NCBI GenBank assembly: GCA_050955045.1
Contig: JBPBQV010000030.1
Coordinates: forward strand, 62,001 to 126,000
From: Mucilaginibacter_A sp050955045
GTDB taxonomy: Bacteria > Bacteroidota > Bacteroidia > Sphingobacteriales > Sphingobacteriaceae
Length of the DNA stretch: 64,000 bases
Direction: 5' to 3'
This document shows positions 8,862 through 17,154 of the stretch, piece by piece (position 1 is the first letter of the stretch; each line of letters opens with the position of its first letter). The notes under the pieces are model-generated. The model was not told the origin of the DNA and ran no database searches. It was given only the letters and a program-made list of their open reading frames with translations. The position numbers were made by a program, and so were the translations under genes.

Positions 8862-10677
8862 AAATTATTGCATTGCCGGTTTTTTGTGGGGAAGTGTAGT
8901 GCTCAGTTCTGCCTGTGCGCAAGTTCCAAATCCGCATCAGCAAAATCAAAGTTTTTTAGCTGCTAAAAGAAGCATTGAAAGTTCTACAGTTCTGCTGAAT
9001 AACACTAATCAGATCGTGCCGATTAAAAACCTAGATCAGCAAAAAATAGCAAGTATTCATTTTGGGTTTGAAAATACTTTGGTTTTTGACAGTTTGCTGA
9101 ACAAATATGCCAAAATCCAATCTTTTGAAGGCGGTTATTATACCGGAAGCAGAACGCTAAATGATCTTTTGTTTGATCTTAAATTTTACACTACCATAAT
9201 TGTTCAGTTAAACAGTCAGGATTTGCAAAATCCTGCATTGATGCCATTTTTATCGATGCTTGATCAGCGGAAAAACCTGATTGTAAGCTGTTTTGGAAAC
9301 ACACAATTACCGTCTGAATTTGATGTGCTAAAAGGAGTATTGATTTGGTCGCCGGTGAACTCGCCAGTAGCAGCAGATTATGCAGCGCAAATGATTTTTG
9401 GCGGCGTGGCCGCAACCCAAAAGTTGCGGACCAATATCTCTAAAAAATACCAAAGCGGTGATGGTGCGGTTACTGTTCAAACGCGTTTGGCTTATGCTGT
9501 TCCGGAAGAAGCTGGAATTAATGCAGATTACTTAAATCCGGCGATTGACGCGATTGTCGCCGAAGCAATCCGTGCAAAAGCAACACCCGGCGCAGTGGTT
9601 TTAGTGGCTAGAAACGGGAGAGTTATTTTTAACAAAGCGTACGGCAATCATACTTATAACGATACTTTAAAAGATAAAATAACTGATATTTTTGATTTGG
9701 CATCGGTTACTAAAGTATCAGCCACCACAATGGATGTGATGAAGCTTTACGATCAGGGCAAACTAAACCTTGATTCTACAGCGGGCAGTTATCTAGCTTC
9801 GGCTAGAAATACCAACAAGAATGACATTACCATGCGCGAGTTTTTAACGCATCAGTCAGGTATGGTTCCGGATGTAATCACCTGGGAAAAACTAAAAGCT
9901 GAAAACCGTAGTACAGATTCATCAGCCCTGTTTCCTACTAAAGTTGCCGAACGTTTTTATCTTAAAAAGGATTATTTTAAAAACGTAATCTGGCAGGATA
10001 TGCTTAAATCTCCGCTTAAAACGAGAGGAAAATATGTTTACAGCGATTTGAGTATGTATTTTATGAAAGAAATTGTAGAAACGATTTCTGCAACACCGTT
10101 AGATTTATTTGATCAGCAAAATTTTTATGCACCGTTAGGAATGCAAACTGCCGGATTTTTGCCGTTGAACCGTTTCTCCAAAAATCAGCTAGTGCCAACA
10201 GAAAATGATATTGGTTTCCGGCACCAGTTGTTAATTGGTTATGTGCACGATCAGGGTGCCGGATTATTAGGCGGCGTTTCCGGGCACGCGGGTTTATTTG
10301 CTAGTGCCAATGATCTGGCTATTTTATATCAAATGATTTTAAACCGGGGAACTTACGGCAGCACGCAGTATTTTAAACCGGAAACAGTTGATCTTTTTAC
10401 AGCGAAGCAATCTGCTGTGAGCAGGCGCGGATTAGGTTTTGACCGTTGGGATCCGAATCGTGAAACTAAATATCCTTCTGTTTTGGCTTCTGATCAAACA
10501 TACGGACACACCGGTTATACCGGAACTTGTTTTTGGGTTGATCCGAAATATAACATGGTTTATATCTTCCTTTCTAATAGGGTAAATCCAACAGTAACTG
10601 ATAAATTATCCAATCTTGGTATCCGCAGAAGAATACAGGATGCTATCTACGAATCTATCCAAAAAGGAGTGCAGTAA
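8842..10677 (+). CDS. serine hydrolase (beta-lactamase class C fold) with a GH3 C-terminal-like N-region
   Basis: A 611-residue exported protein (hydrophobic start, ACAQ cleavage). The C-terminal two thirds is a beta-lactamase/transpeptidase-like hydrolase: ASVTK SxxK motif near residue 290, YSDLS as the YxN-like element near 399, and HTGYTG as the KTG-like box near 555. Residues of about 40-200 (RSIESSTVLLNN, then repeated strands) resemble the C-terminal domain of family 3 glycoside hydrolases. Many Bacteroidota encode a GH3-plus-serine-hydrolase fusion near 1000 residues; this copy lacks the GH3 catalytic barrel. A role in peptidoglycan or D-amino-acid peptide cleavage is an inference. Confidence 0.85.
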   Translation: MYIKSIKNYCIAGFLWGSVVLSSACAQVPNPHQQNQSFLAAKRSIESSTVLLNNTNQIVPIKNLDQQKIASIHFGFENTLVFDSLLNKYAKIQSFEGGYYTGSRTLNDLLFDLKFYTTIIVQLNSQDLQNPALMPFLSMLDQRKNLIVSCFGNTQLPSEFDVLKGVLIWSPVNSPVAADYAAQMIFGGVAATQKLRTNISKKYQSGDGAVTVQTRLAYAVPEEAGINADYLNPAIDAIVAEAIRAKATPGAVVLVARNGRVIFNKAYGNHTYNDTLKDKITDIFDLASVTKVSATTMDVMKLYDQGKLNLDSTAGSYLASARNTNKNDITMREFLTHQSGMVPDVITWEKLKAENRSTDSSALFPTKVAERFYLKKDYFKNVIWQDMLKSPLKTRGKYVYSDLSMYFMKEIVETISATPLDLFDQQNFYAPLGMQTAGFLPLNRFSKNQLVPTENDIGFRHQLLIGYVHDQGAGLLGGVSGHAGLFASANDLAILYQMILNRGTYGSTQYFKPETVDLFTAKQSAVSRRGLGFDRWDPNRETKYPSVLASDQTYGHTGYTGTCFWVDPKYNMVYIFLSNRVNPTVTDKLSNLGIRRRIQDAIYESIQKGVQ

Positions 10678-10696
10678 CTAAAAGGCATTATTTTTG

Positions 10697-10704
10697 TAGC
10701 TTTG
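10697..10704 (+). promoter_or_regulatory. Bacteroidota-type -7 box upstream of the coiled-coil gene
   Basis: TAGCTTTG fits the TAnnTTTG consensus, 16 bp before the ATG at 10721. No clear TTTG box sits at the -33 position. Confidence 0.5.
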
Positions 10705-10720
10705 GGCAAAAATTAATCTT

Positions 10721-11191
10721 ATGAAAAAAATAGTATTGGTATTGTCAGTATCTTTATTAAGTTTAACTACACAGGTTTTCGCTCAAAAAAATGCTGACAC
10801 AGTTAAGTTAAGCCGGGAATATGCCGAAGTAACTAAGGATATTGCCGATTTACAAGTAAAATTGCAGGAGGCACAAGCTAAACTTCCAACCGCACAATCA
10901 AAAGCAACAGAAGCAGGTCAGGATGCACAACAAGCTGCTCAACAAAGCAGTGAGCAAGCACAAAAAGCAAGTGATGCAGATTACGACAAGACCAGAAAAG
11001 CTAGAAAAAAAGCTAAAAAAGCAGCAAACAGATCAGAAGATGCAAAAGATGCTGATAAAGATGTAAAAAGTTTGAATGCTAAAATTGAAGATTTGAACAA
11101 AGACATTAGCAAAAAGCAAAAAAAACAACAAGATTTGCAAGCTAAATTAACTGCTGCAAACGCAGCACCGGCAACTGCTTCTCAGCCATAA
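10721..11191 (+). CDS. secreted Ala/Lys/Gln-rich coiled-coil protein
   Basis: 156 residues with a clear signal peptide (cleavage after TQVFA, about residue 21). The mature part is almost entirely low-complexity heptad-like helix rich in Ala, Lys, Gln and Asp. It starts with a segment resembling Lpp/SlyB-type rods (DIADLQVKLQEAQAKL) and ends in an Ala/Pro/Thr tail. I recognise no named family. A periplasmic spacer or coiled-coil scaffold is a guess based only on composition. It has its own promoter-like box and stands alone between the serine hydrolase and bshA. Confidence 0.8.
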   Translation: MKKIVLVLSVSLLSLTTQVFAQKNADTVKLSREYAEVTKDIADLQVKLQEAQAKLPTAQSKATEAGQDAQQAAQQSSEQAQKASDADYDKTRKARKKAKKAANRSEDAKDADKDVKSLNAKIEDLNKDISKKQKKQQDLQAKLTAANAAPATASQP

Positions 11192-11229
11192 TATTACATA
11201 ATTTACAGTTTATGCAATTTATAAACTTA

Positions 11230-11237
11230 TAGATTTG
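11230..11237 (+). promoter_or_regulatory. -7 box upstream of bshA
   Basis: TAGATTTG matches TAnnTTTG and lies 15 bp before the bshA ATG. Confidence 0.5.
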
Positions 11238-11252
11238 TACATAAATTAAATT

Positions 11253-12392
11253 ATGAAAATAGGTATTGTTTGTTATCCAACATTCGGTGGCAGCGGTGTT
11301 GTTGCCACCGAGTTAGGAAAAGCTTTGGCCGATAAAGGCCACCAGGTTCATTTTATTACTTATAACCAGCCCGCCCGGCTGGATTTTTTTTCTGAAAACC
11401 TTTTTTACCACGAAGTTGCCGTATCCAAATATCCGCTGTTTGATTACGCGCCTTACGAAATTGCTTTAGCCAGTAAAATGGTAGATGTAGTTCGGTTTGA
11501 AAACCTAGATATTCTGCATGTACATTATGCAATTCCTCATGCTTCTGCTGCCTATATGGCGCAGCAAATTTTAAAAACTTACGGTGTTGATATTCCTTTT
11601 GTAACCACTTTACACGGAACCGATATTACTTTAGTTGGAAAAGATCGTACGTTTAAACCTGTAGTTACCTTTTCTATTAATAAATCTGATGGTGTAACCG
11701 CCGTTTCTCATCATCTAAAAAAAGATACGTTAAGCTTTTTTGATATTGAAAACGAAATCCGGGTAATTCCAAATTTTATTGATTTAAAACGTTTCAGTAA
11801 AAAAGCAAAAGATCATTTTAAAAAAGCAATTGCACCTTCTGGAGAGAAGATTTTGGTACACACTTCCAATTTCCGTAAAGTGAAAAAAACGGAAGATGTA
11901 ATTAAACTCTTTGCTATCGTAACCAAACAGCTTCCATCTAAATTGTTAATGGTAGGCGATGGGCCTGAACGTTCTATGTGCGAAGAATTGTGCCGGGATT
12001 TAGGCGTTTGCGACAATGTCCGTTTCTTAGGCAAGCAGGAAGCTGTGGAAGAAATTTTATCGGTTGCTGATTTATTTTTGATGCCATCGGAATCAGAAAG
12101 TTTTGGCTTAGCTGCGCTGGAAGCAATGGCTTGCAAAGTTCCTGTGGTTAGTTCAAATACTGGCGGAATTCCGGAGTTGAATATTGACGGTGTAACCGGA
12201 TATATGACGGCTGTAGGCGATGTGCAGGAAATGGCAAAAAAAGCAATTTACATTTTAGAAAATGACGAGCGGCTGAAACAATTTAAAGAAAATGCTTTGG
12301 CCCGTGCTAAAGAATTTGATTTAAGTTTAATTTTGCCTTTATACGAAAATTATTATCGGGAAGTAATTGAACGGTCTAAAGTAACAGTCTGA
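11253..12392 (+). CDS. bshA: N-acetyl-alpha-D-glucosaminyl L-malate synthase BshA
   Basis: GT4-family glycosyltransferase that joins UDP-GlcNAc to L-malate, the first step of bacillithiol synthesis. 379 residues, normal length. Diagnostic features are the start MKIGIVCYPTFGGSGVVATE, the HVHYAIPHA segment, TLHGTDITLVG near residue 124, VIPNFIDL, and the C-terminal ESFGLAALEAMAC nucleotide-sugar motif. Bacillithiol is a low-molecular-weight thiol of Bacillota and Bacteroidota. bshB and bshC are not in this window. A GT-class copy of the 15-bp word starts 10 bp after the stop. Confidence 0.95.
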   Translation: MKIGIVCYPTFGGSGVVATELGKALADKGHQVHFITYNQPARLDFFSENLFYHEVAVSKYPLFDYAPYEIALASKMVDVVRFENLDILHVHYAIPHASAAYMAQQILKTYGVDIPFVTTLHGTDITLVGKDRTFKPVVTFSINKSDGVTAVSHHLKKDTLSFFDIENEIRVIPNFIDLKRFSKKAKDHFKKAIAPSGEKILVHTSNFRKVKKTEDVIKLFAIVTKQLPSKLLMVGDGPERSMCEELCRDLGVCDNVRFLGKQEAVEEILSVADLFLMPSESESFGLAALEAMACKVPVVSSNTGGIPELNIDGVTGYMTAVGDVQEMAKKAIYILENDERLKQFKENALARAKEFDLSLILPLYENYYREVIERSKVTV

Positions 12393-12401
12393 TTTTATGC
12401 T

Positions 12402-12416
12402 GGTAAAAACAGCATT
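12402..12416 (-). repeat. 15-bp word, GT class
   Basis: GGTAAAAACAGCATT just downstream of bshA; preceding bases ATTTTATGCT supply the A-tract on the opposite strand. Confidence 0.8.
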
Positions 12417-12458
12417 GTTAACCTAAAAGCGAGTTACAAATATTCTTTAGATGTAGTA

Positions 12459-12473
12459 AATGCTTCTTTTATC
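12459..12473 (+). repeat. 15-bp word, TC class
   Basis: AATGCTTCTTTTATC followed by ACCTAAAAAA, the extended form, between bshA and the tRNA promoter. Confidence 0.85.
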
Positions 12474-12506
12474 ACCTAAAAAATGTTGTAAATACAGTAG
12501 TAACAT

Positions 12507-12536
12507 TTTGTTATTCGCAATTTTACTTTAGTTTTG
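12507..12536 (+). promoter_or_regulatory. promoter of tRNA-Leu
   Basis: TTTG at 12507-12510 and TAGTTTTG at 12529-12536, separated by 18 bp, fit the Bacteroidota -33/-7 pattern. The tRNA begins 22 bp after the -7 box. Confidence 0.72.
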
Positions 12537-12557
12537 CACAAAATAATTCTAAAAAAA

Positions 12558-12639
12558 GCGGAAGTGGCGTAATTGGTAGCCGCACCAGACTTAGGATCTG
12601 GCGCTTCACGGCGTGGGGGTTCGAGTCCCTTCTTCCGCA
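12558..12639 (+). tRNA. tRNA-Leu (anticodon UAG)
   Basis: An 82-nt class II tRNA. The acceptor GCGGAAG (12558-12564) pairs with CTTCCGC (12632-12638) and discriminator A follows. The anticodon stem CCAGA/TCTGG encloses loop CTTAGGA, giving anticodon TAG, which reads CUA-type leucine codons. The long variable arm and the GGGTTCGAGTCCC T-arm are clear. The CCA end is not encoded. Confidence 0.95.
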
Positions 12640-12646
12640 CTTTATT

Positions 12647-12684
12647 TCCTCCGTCATGTAAAAATTGACGGAGGAATTTTTTTA
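12647..12684 (+). terminator. intrinsic terminator after tRNA-Leu
   Basis: TCCTCCGTCA (12647-12656) pairs with TGACGGAGGA (12666-12675), followed by ATTTTTTTA. Confidence 0.85.
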
Positions 12685-12707
12685 TCATATAAAAACAGTT
12701 TCAAAAA

Positions 12708-14054
12708 ATGAATATTACTCAGGAAAAAATAGATAATTTAAACGCTGTTGTAACCATCAAAATCAGTCAGGAAGATTATCAGGCTCGTGTTGAAAAAGCA
12801 ATAAAAGATCAGGCAAAAAAAGCAAAACTGCCAGGTTTTCGTCCCGGTATGGTTCCTGTTGCGCATATAAAAAAAATGTATGGTAAAAGTATTTTGGTTG
12901 ATGAAATTAACCATTTGCTTTCCGATTCTTTAACCAATTATATTACAGAAAACCAGTTGGAAGTATTGGGCCAGCCTTTGCCAAAAGCGGACGATGATAA
13001 ACAGTTTAACTGGGATTTTGACGAAAACTACGAGTTTAATTACGAGTTAGGTTTAGCTCCTGATTTTACTTTGGATTTTTCTGCTGCCGATGTGGTTCCG
13101 CAATATGTTGTCAAAATTGACGATGAAACTTTGCAGGCGCGTATCAAAAACATCCGCAGAAGCTATGGCAAGATGACAAACCCTGACGTATCGGCAGATG
13201 ATGATGTTTTATATTCAGAATTGAAGCAGCTTTCTCCTGATGGTTCTGTTTTTGAAGACGGTATCATAAATACAACTTCAGTTCGCATTGAGCAAATTGC
13301 CGATGAAGAAGTAAAAAGTTCTTTGATTGGCCTTAAAAAAGGTGATGTTATTAGTTTTGATATTCAAAAAGCATTTAATAATGATGCAGCAAAAATTGCA
13401 GCGTTATTAAAAATCGATGAAGAAACAGCTGCCGATTTAAAATCAAGCTTTCAGTTAACGGTAAAAAATGTAAATCGTTTAGGAGAATCAGACTTAAATC
13501 AGGAGTTTTTTGATAAAGTTTTCGGACCAGATGTTATTCATAATGAAGAAGAATTTACAGCGAAAATAAAAGAAGAACAAGAAGCAATGATGGCGCAGGA
13601 TGCTGAACGTAAGCTTCAGGATGAGTTGTATCAGTTTGTTCTTCAAAAAGTAAACTTTGAGCTGCCGGATGAGTTTTTGAAAAGATGGCTGAAAGCAACT
13701 AACGAAAAACTAAGCGAGCAGGAACTGGAAGAAGGATACAATGATTTTGCTAAAAACCTAAAATGGACTTTAGTTGAAAACAGAATTCTTAAGGATAACA
13801 ACATCGAAATTAAATATGAAGAAGTGTTTCAAACAGCTAAACAACGTTTGGATGCACAATTCAGGATGTACAGTCCGCAAGCTTTGGATGAAGAGCAGTT
13901 AAGCCAATACACCGTACAGTTTTTACAAAATAAAGAAAGTGCCAACAAAATATTTGAAGAAGTAAAAGCAATAAAGGTTTTTGATTACCTAAAAACAGTT
14001 GTTACTTTAGATCAAAAAGAAATTGATAACACACAGTTTAAAAAACTGGAATAA
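12708..14054 (+). CDS. tig: trigger factor
   Basis: Ribosome-bound chaperone that receives nascent chains at the exit tunnel. 448 residues. The N-terminal ribosome-docking signature GFRPGMVP is at residues 43-50. It is followed by a divergent FKBP-like middle part and the long helical C-terminal chaperone arms. The PPIase core is poorly conserved, as is common in Bacteroidota. The order tig-clpP-clpX is the classical bacterial arrangement for protein quality control. A hairpin terminator follows the stop. Confidence 0.95.
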   Translation: MNITQEKIDNLNAVVTIKISQEDYQARVEKAIKDQAKKAKLPGFRPGMVPVAHIKKMYGKSILVDEINHLLSDSLTNYITENQLEVLGQPLPKADDDKQFNWDFDENYEFNYELGLAPDFTLDFSAADVVPQYVVKIDDETLQARIKNIRRSYGKMTNPDVSADDDVLYSELKQLSPDGSVFEDGIINTTSVRIEQIADEEVKSSLIGLKKGDVISFDIQKAFNNDAAKIAALLKIDEETAADLKSSFQLTVKNVNRLGESDLNQEFFDKVFGPDVIHNEEEFTAKIKEEQEAMMAQDAERKLQDELYQFVLQKVNFELPDEFLKRWLKATNEKLSEQELEEGYNDFAKNLKWTLVENRILKDNNIEIKYEEVFQTAKQRLDAQFRMYSPQALDEEQLSQYTVQFLQNKESANKIFEEVKAIKVFDYLKTVVTLDQKEIDNTQFKKLE

Positions 14055-14077
14055 AATCTTTAACAATTATTACAGTT

Positions 14078-14127
14078 AATGGTTATCCGGTTCTATAGAC
14101 AATGAATTGGATAACCATTGTTTTTTT
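14078..14127 (+). terminator. intrinsic terminator between tig and clpP
   Basis: AATGGTTATCC (14078-14088) pairs with GGATAACCATT (14109-14119) and is followed by GTTTTTTT. It partly attenuates or separates tig from clpPX. Confidence 0.8.
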
Positions 14128-14135
14128 ATAAAGAT

Positions 14136-14837
14136 ATGCAAATAGATAAAAATGAATTCAGAAAATATGCCGTTAAGCATCATCGCATCAACGGTATTTA
14201 TGTAGATAAATTTATAGCAGGTGTAGAAAATACACAATTACCAACTGCCATGACGCCTTATATTATAGAAGAGCGCCAGCTAAACGTAGCACAAATGGAC
14301 GTATTTTCACGTTTGATGATGGATCGGATTATCTTTTTAGGTGATGCAGTGATGGATCAAAATGCAAATATCATCCAAGCACAATTGCTTTTCCTGCAAT
14401 CAACAGATGCTAAAAGAGATATTCAGATTTACATCAACTCTCCGGGCGGTTCTGTTTATGCAGGTTTAGGTATTTATGATACGATGCAATTCATTTCCAA
14501 CGATGTAGCTACCATTTGTACAGGTATGGCTGCTTCTATGGCTGCAGTATTGCTTTGTGCCGGAACAAAAGGTAAGCGTGCAGTTTTGCCTCACTCCAGA
14601 GTAATGATTCATCAGCCATCAGGTGGCGCACAGGGAGTTGCTTCTGATATGGAGATTAACTTGCGTGAAATGCTAAAATTGAAAAAAGAATTATACGAAA
14701 TCATATCTAAACACTCTGAACAACCGTATGAATGGGTGGAAAAATCATCTGATCGTGATTACTGGATGTCTTCAGAAGAAGCCAAAGAATTTGGTATGGT
14801 TGATGAAATACTGAGAAGTAATAAAGCCGATAAATAA
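14136..14837 (+). CDS. clpP: ATP-dependent Clp protease proteolytic subunit
   Basis: Serine peptidase that forms the tetradecameric chamber served by ClpX. I start at ATG 14136 (MQIDKNEFRK, 233 residues). An in-frame TTG at 14118 lies inside the preceding terminator and is unlikely. The catalytic Ser lies in GMAASMAAV, the His in MIHQPSGG and the Asp further on near SDRDYW. INSPGGSVYAG is the family's oligomerisation strand. The gene is followed by clpX after a 10-bp gap, so the two form an operon. Confidence 0.96.
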   Translation: MQIDKNEFRKYAVKHHRINGIYVDKFIAGVENTQLPTAMTPYIIEERQLNVAQMDVFSRLMMDRIIFLGDAVMDQNANIIQAQLLFLQSTDAKRDIQIYINSPGGSVYAGLGIYDTMQFISNDVATICTGMAASMAAVLLCAGTKGKRAVLPHSRVMIHQPSGGAQGVASDMEINLREMLKLKKELYEIISKHSEQPYEWVEKSSDRDYWMSSEEAKEFGMVDEILRSNKADK

Positions 14838-14847
14838 CTAAAAAACC

Positions 14848-16089
14848 ATGAGCAAAACCAGCAAAGATATTAAATGTTCATTTTGTGGAGCCGGAAAACA
14901 GGATTCATTGATGCTGATTGCTGGCTTGGACGCTCATATTTGCGATAAATGTGTTAATCAGGCCAACGATATTCTGGCTGAAGAATTAAAATTACGGAAG
15001 GTAAAATCACCGCAAAATTCTTCATCTACAATACTGAAACCGTTGGAAATTAAAACTCATCTGGATCAGTATGTAATTGGTCAGGACGATGCCAAAAAAG
15101 TATTATCAGTTGCGGTTTACAATCATTATAAAAGGTTGAACCAAAAGATTGGTAAAGATGAGGTTGACATAGAAAAATCCAATATTATTTTAGTTGGAGA
15201 AACCGGTACAGGTAAAACTTTACTGGCCAAAACAATTGCAAAAGTATTAAATGTACCGTTTTGTATTTGTGATGCAACCGTTTTAACAGAAGCCGGTTAT
15301 GTTGGAGAAGATGTAGAAAGCATTTTAACCCGTTTGCTGCAAGCTGCAGATTACGATGTTACTTTAGCTGAGCGTGGAATTGTTTACATTGATGAAGTAG
15401 ATAAAATTGCACGTAAAAGTGATAATCCTTCTATCACGCGTGATGTTTCTGGCGAAGGTGTACAGCAGGCATTACTTAAAATTCTAGAAGGAACGATGGT
15501 TAATGTTCCGCCACAAGGCGGCCGTAAACATCCGGATCAAAAAATGATTACGGTGAACACCAGTAATATTTTATTTATCTGCGGTGGTGCTTTTGATGGG
15601 ATTGAAAAGAAAATTGCCAGCCGGATGCGTACCCAAACGGTTGGATATAAAATGAAAGGTGAAGATCAAGACATTGATCTAAAAAACTTGTACAAATATA
15701 TTTCCCCGCAGGATTTGAAGGCTTTCGGCTTAATACCTGAGTTAATTGGGCGTTTGCCAGTTCTAACATACTTAAATCCATTAGATAAAAAAGCGATGCT
15801 GGCAATATTAATCGAGCCTAAAAACTCGCTGATTAAACAATATAATAAGCTTTTTGAATATGAAGATGTTGAACTTCATTTTGATGAGGATGTATTAAAT
15901 TACATTGTTGATAAAGCAATGGAATTTAAACTTGGAGCAAGAGGGCTTCGATCCATCTGCGAAGCAATTATGATTGATGCCATGTTTGAAATTCCATCCA
16001 ATAAGGAACATAAAAATTTAGACATCACGCTGGATTATGCTAGAGAGAAATTTGAAAAATCAGATTTGAAAAAACTGAAAGCAGCATAA
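14848..16089 (+). CDS. clpX: ATP-dependent Clp protease ATP-binding subunit ClpX
   Basis: AAA+ unfoldase that recognises tagged proteins and feeds ClpP. 413 residues, usual length. Features in order: zinc-binding domain (CSFCGAG then CDKCV, residues 10-36), Walker A GETGTGKT (about 116-123), Walker B YIDEVDKI (about 180), the RKHP pore-2 region, ELIGRLPV and the sensor-2 GARGLRS near 370. It is co-transcribed with clpP and closed by a strong GC-rich terminator. Confidence 0.98.
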   Translation: MSKTSKDIKCSFCGAGKQDSLMLIAGLDAHICDKCVNQANDILAEELKLRKVKSPQNSSSTILKPLEIKTHLDQYVIGQDDAKKVLSVAVYNHYKRLNQKIGKDEVDIEKSNIILVGETGTGKTLLAKTIAKVLNVPFCICDATVLTEAGYVGEDVESILTRLLQAADYDVTLAERGIVYIDEVDKIARKSDNPSITRDVSGEGVQQALLKILEGTMVNVPPQGGRKHPDQKMITVNTSNILFICGGAFDGIEKKIASRMRTQTVGYKMKGEDQDIDLKNLYKYISPQDLKAFGLIPELIGRLPVLTYLNPLDKKAMLAILIEPKNSLIKQYNKLFEYEDVELHFDEDVLNYIVDKAMEFKLGARGLRSICEAIMIDAMFEIPSNKEHKNLDITLDYAREKFEKSDLKKLKAA

Positions 16090-16093
16090 AGAA

Positions 16094-16119
16094 AGCCCCG
16101 GTAAAAGCCGGGGTTTTTT
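16094..16119 (+). terminator. intrinsic terminator after clpX
   Basis: CCCCGG/CCGGGG stem with a short A-rich loop and a TTTTTT tail. Confidence 0.92.
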
Positions 16120-16139
16120 GTATAATTATATTTTCATGC

Positions 16140-16154
16140 TATAAAAGAAGCATC
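16140..16154 (-). repeat. 15-bp word, TC class, just before a start codon
   Basis: TATAAAAGAAGCATC, ending 3 bp before the ATG at 16158. Confidence 0.82.
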
Positions 16155-16157
16155 AAT

Positions 16158-17021
16158 ATGAACGAAGAAAAAGACGTTAAAAAAGATCCGGAAATTGTTA
16201 AACAATCTAATAAGTTAAAAGAAGTTCAAACTCCGGTAAAATCTGGATTGAAGACCAAAGAAGCTATTGTAGCCAATTGGTTACCGCGTTATACTGGTCG
16301 TCCGTTAGATGATTTCAAGGAATACATCATCTTAACTAATTTTTCTAAATATATTCAGCTATTTTCAGAATGGCATAATAATGCGCCAATTATGGGTTTA
16401 GATAAACCTATGCAAAGCGTAACTGCTGATGGAATTACTATTATCAATTTTGGTATGGGAAGTGCTTTGGCTGCAACCGTAATGGATTTGCTAACTGCAA
16501 TTCACCCAAAAGCTGTTGTTTTTTTGGGGAAATGCGGTGGTTTGAAAAGAAAAAATAATGTTGGCGATTTAATCCTGCCGATTGCAGCAATCAGAGGAGA
16601 AGGTACATCGAATGATTATTTACCATCAGAAGTGCCAGCTTTACCTGCGTTTGCTTTGCAGAAAGCAATTTCAACAACTATCCGCGAGCATTCCCGCGAT
16701 TATTGGACCGGAACTGTTTACACCACAAACCGGCGTGTTTGGGAGCATGACAAAGCTTTTAAAAAGTATTTGAAAAGCTTGCGCACGATGGCTGTAGATA
16801 TGGAAACTGCAACTATTTTTATTACTGGTTTTGCTAACAAAATTCCTACAGGTGCTTTGTTATTAGTTTCTGATCAGCCGATGATTCCGGAAGGTGTAAA
16901 AACAGCAGAAAGTGATTCGGCTGTAACAGAAAAGTTTGTAGAAACACATTTACGTGTGGGTATTGATTCTTTAAAACAGCTGGTTAACCATGGCCTTACT
17001 GTAAAACATTTACATTTTTAG
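16158..17021 (+). CDS. amn: AMP nucleosidase (short, Bacteroidota-type)
   Basis: Hydrolyses AMP to adenine and ribose 5-phosphate, a purine-salvage reaction. 287 residues of the PNP/UDP nucleoside phosphorylase fold: FGMGSALAAT phosphate-side loop, FLGKCGGL near residue 120, and the purine/ribose-binding AVDMETATIFITG segment near 215. The N-terminal ~40 residues are charged and variable. The short form lacks the N-terminal domain of the enterobacterial enzyme. The assignment to AMP nucleosidase over a generic phosphorylase rests on overall family resemblance. Confidence 0.82.
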   Translation: MNEEKDVKKDPEIVKQSNKLKEVQTPVKSGLKTKEAIVANWLPRYTGRPLDDFKEYIILTNFSKYIQLFSEWHNNAPIMGLDKPMQSVTADGITIINFGMGSALAATVMDLLTAIHPKAVVFLGKCGGLKRKNNVGDLILPIAAIRGEGTSNDYLPSEVPALPAFALQKAISTTIREHSRDYWTGTVYTTNRRVWEHDKAFKKYLKSLRTMAVDMETATIFITGFANKIPTGALLLVSDQPMIPEGVKTAESDSAVTEKFVETHLRVGIDSLKQLVNHGLTVKHLHF

Positions 17022-17079
17022 CATTGCGTTACTTCTGCAGATAAATTTTTAATTTACGCAAATCGATCGTTAAGTATTC

Positions 17080-17087
17080 TAAATTTG
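17080..17087 (+). promoter_or_regulatory. -7 box upstream of cystathionine beta-synthase
   Basis: TAAATTTG fits TAnnTTTG, 67 bp before the ATG at 17155. A copy of the 15-bp word (17105) would lie in the 5' leader. Confidence 0.4.
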
Positions 17088-17104
17088 TTTCCTGATTTTT
17101 CCTG

Positions 17105-17119
17105 CATAAAAGAAGCATC
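17105..17119 (-). repeat. 15-bp word, TC class
   Basis: CATAAAAGAAGCATC between the AMP nucleosidase and cystathionine beta-synthase genes, preceded by an A-tract on the complementary strand (TTTTTCCTG). Confidence 0.82.
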
Positions 17120-17154
17120 AATGGTTTTTTTGCTTTGCTTAAAACAACAAAAAT

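Noticed and set aside
12476..12688. A 70-codon minus-strand ORF overlapping the tRNA
   Set aside because: It is the reverse complement of tRNA-Leu and its terminator. The protein reading (KGLEPPRREAPDPKS...) is the typical translation of a tRNA's antisense and is not a gene.
14118..14135. TTG start giving a longer ClpP
   Set aside because: It lies in the T-tract of the tig terminator; MQIDKNEFRK at 14136 is the usual ClpP beginning.
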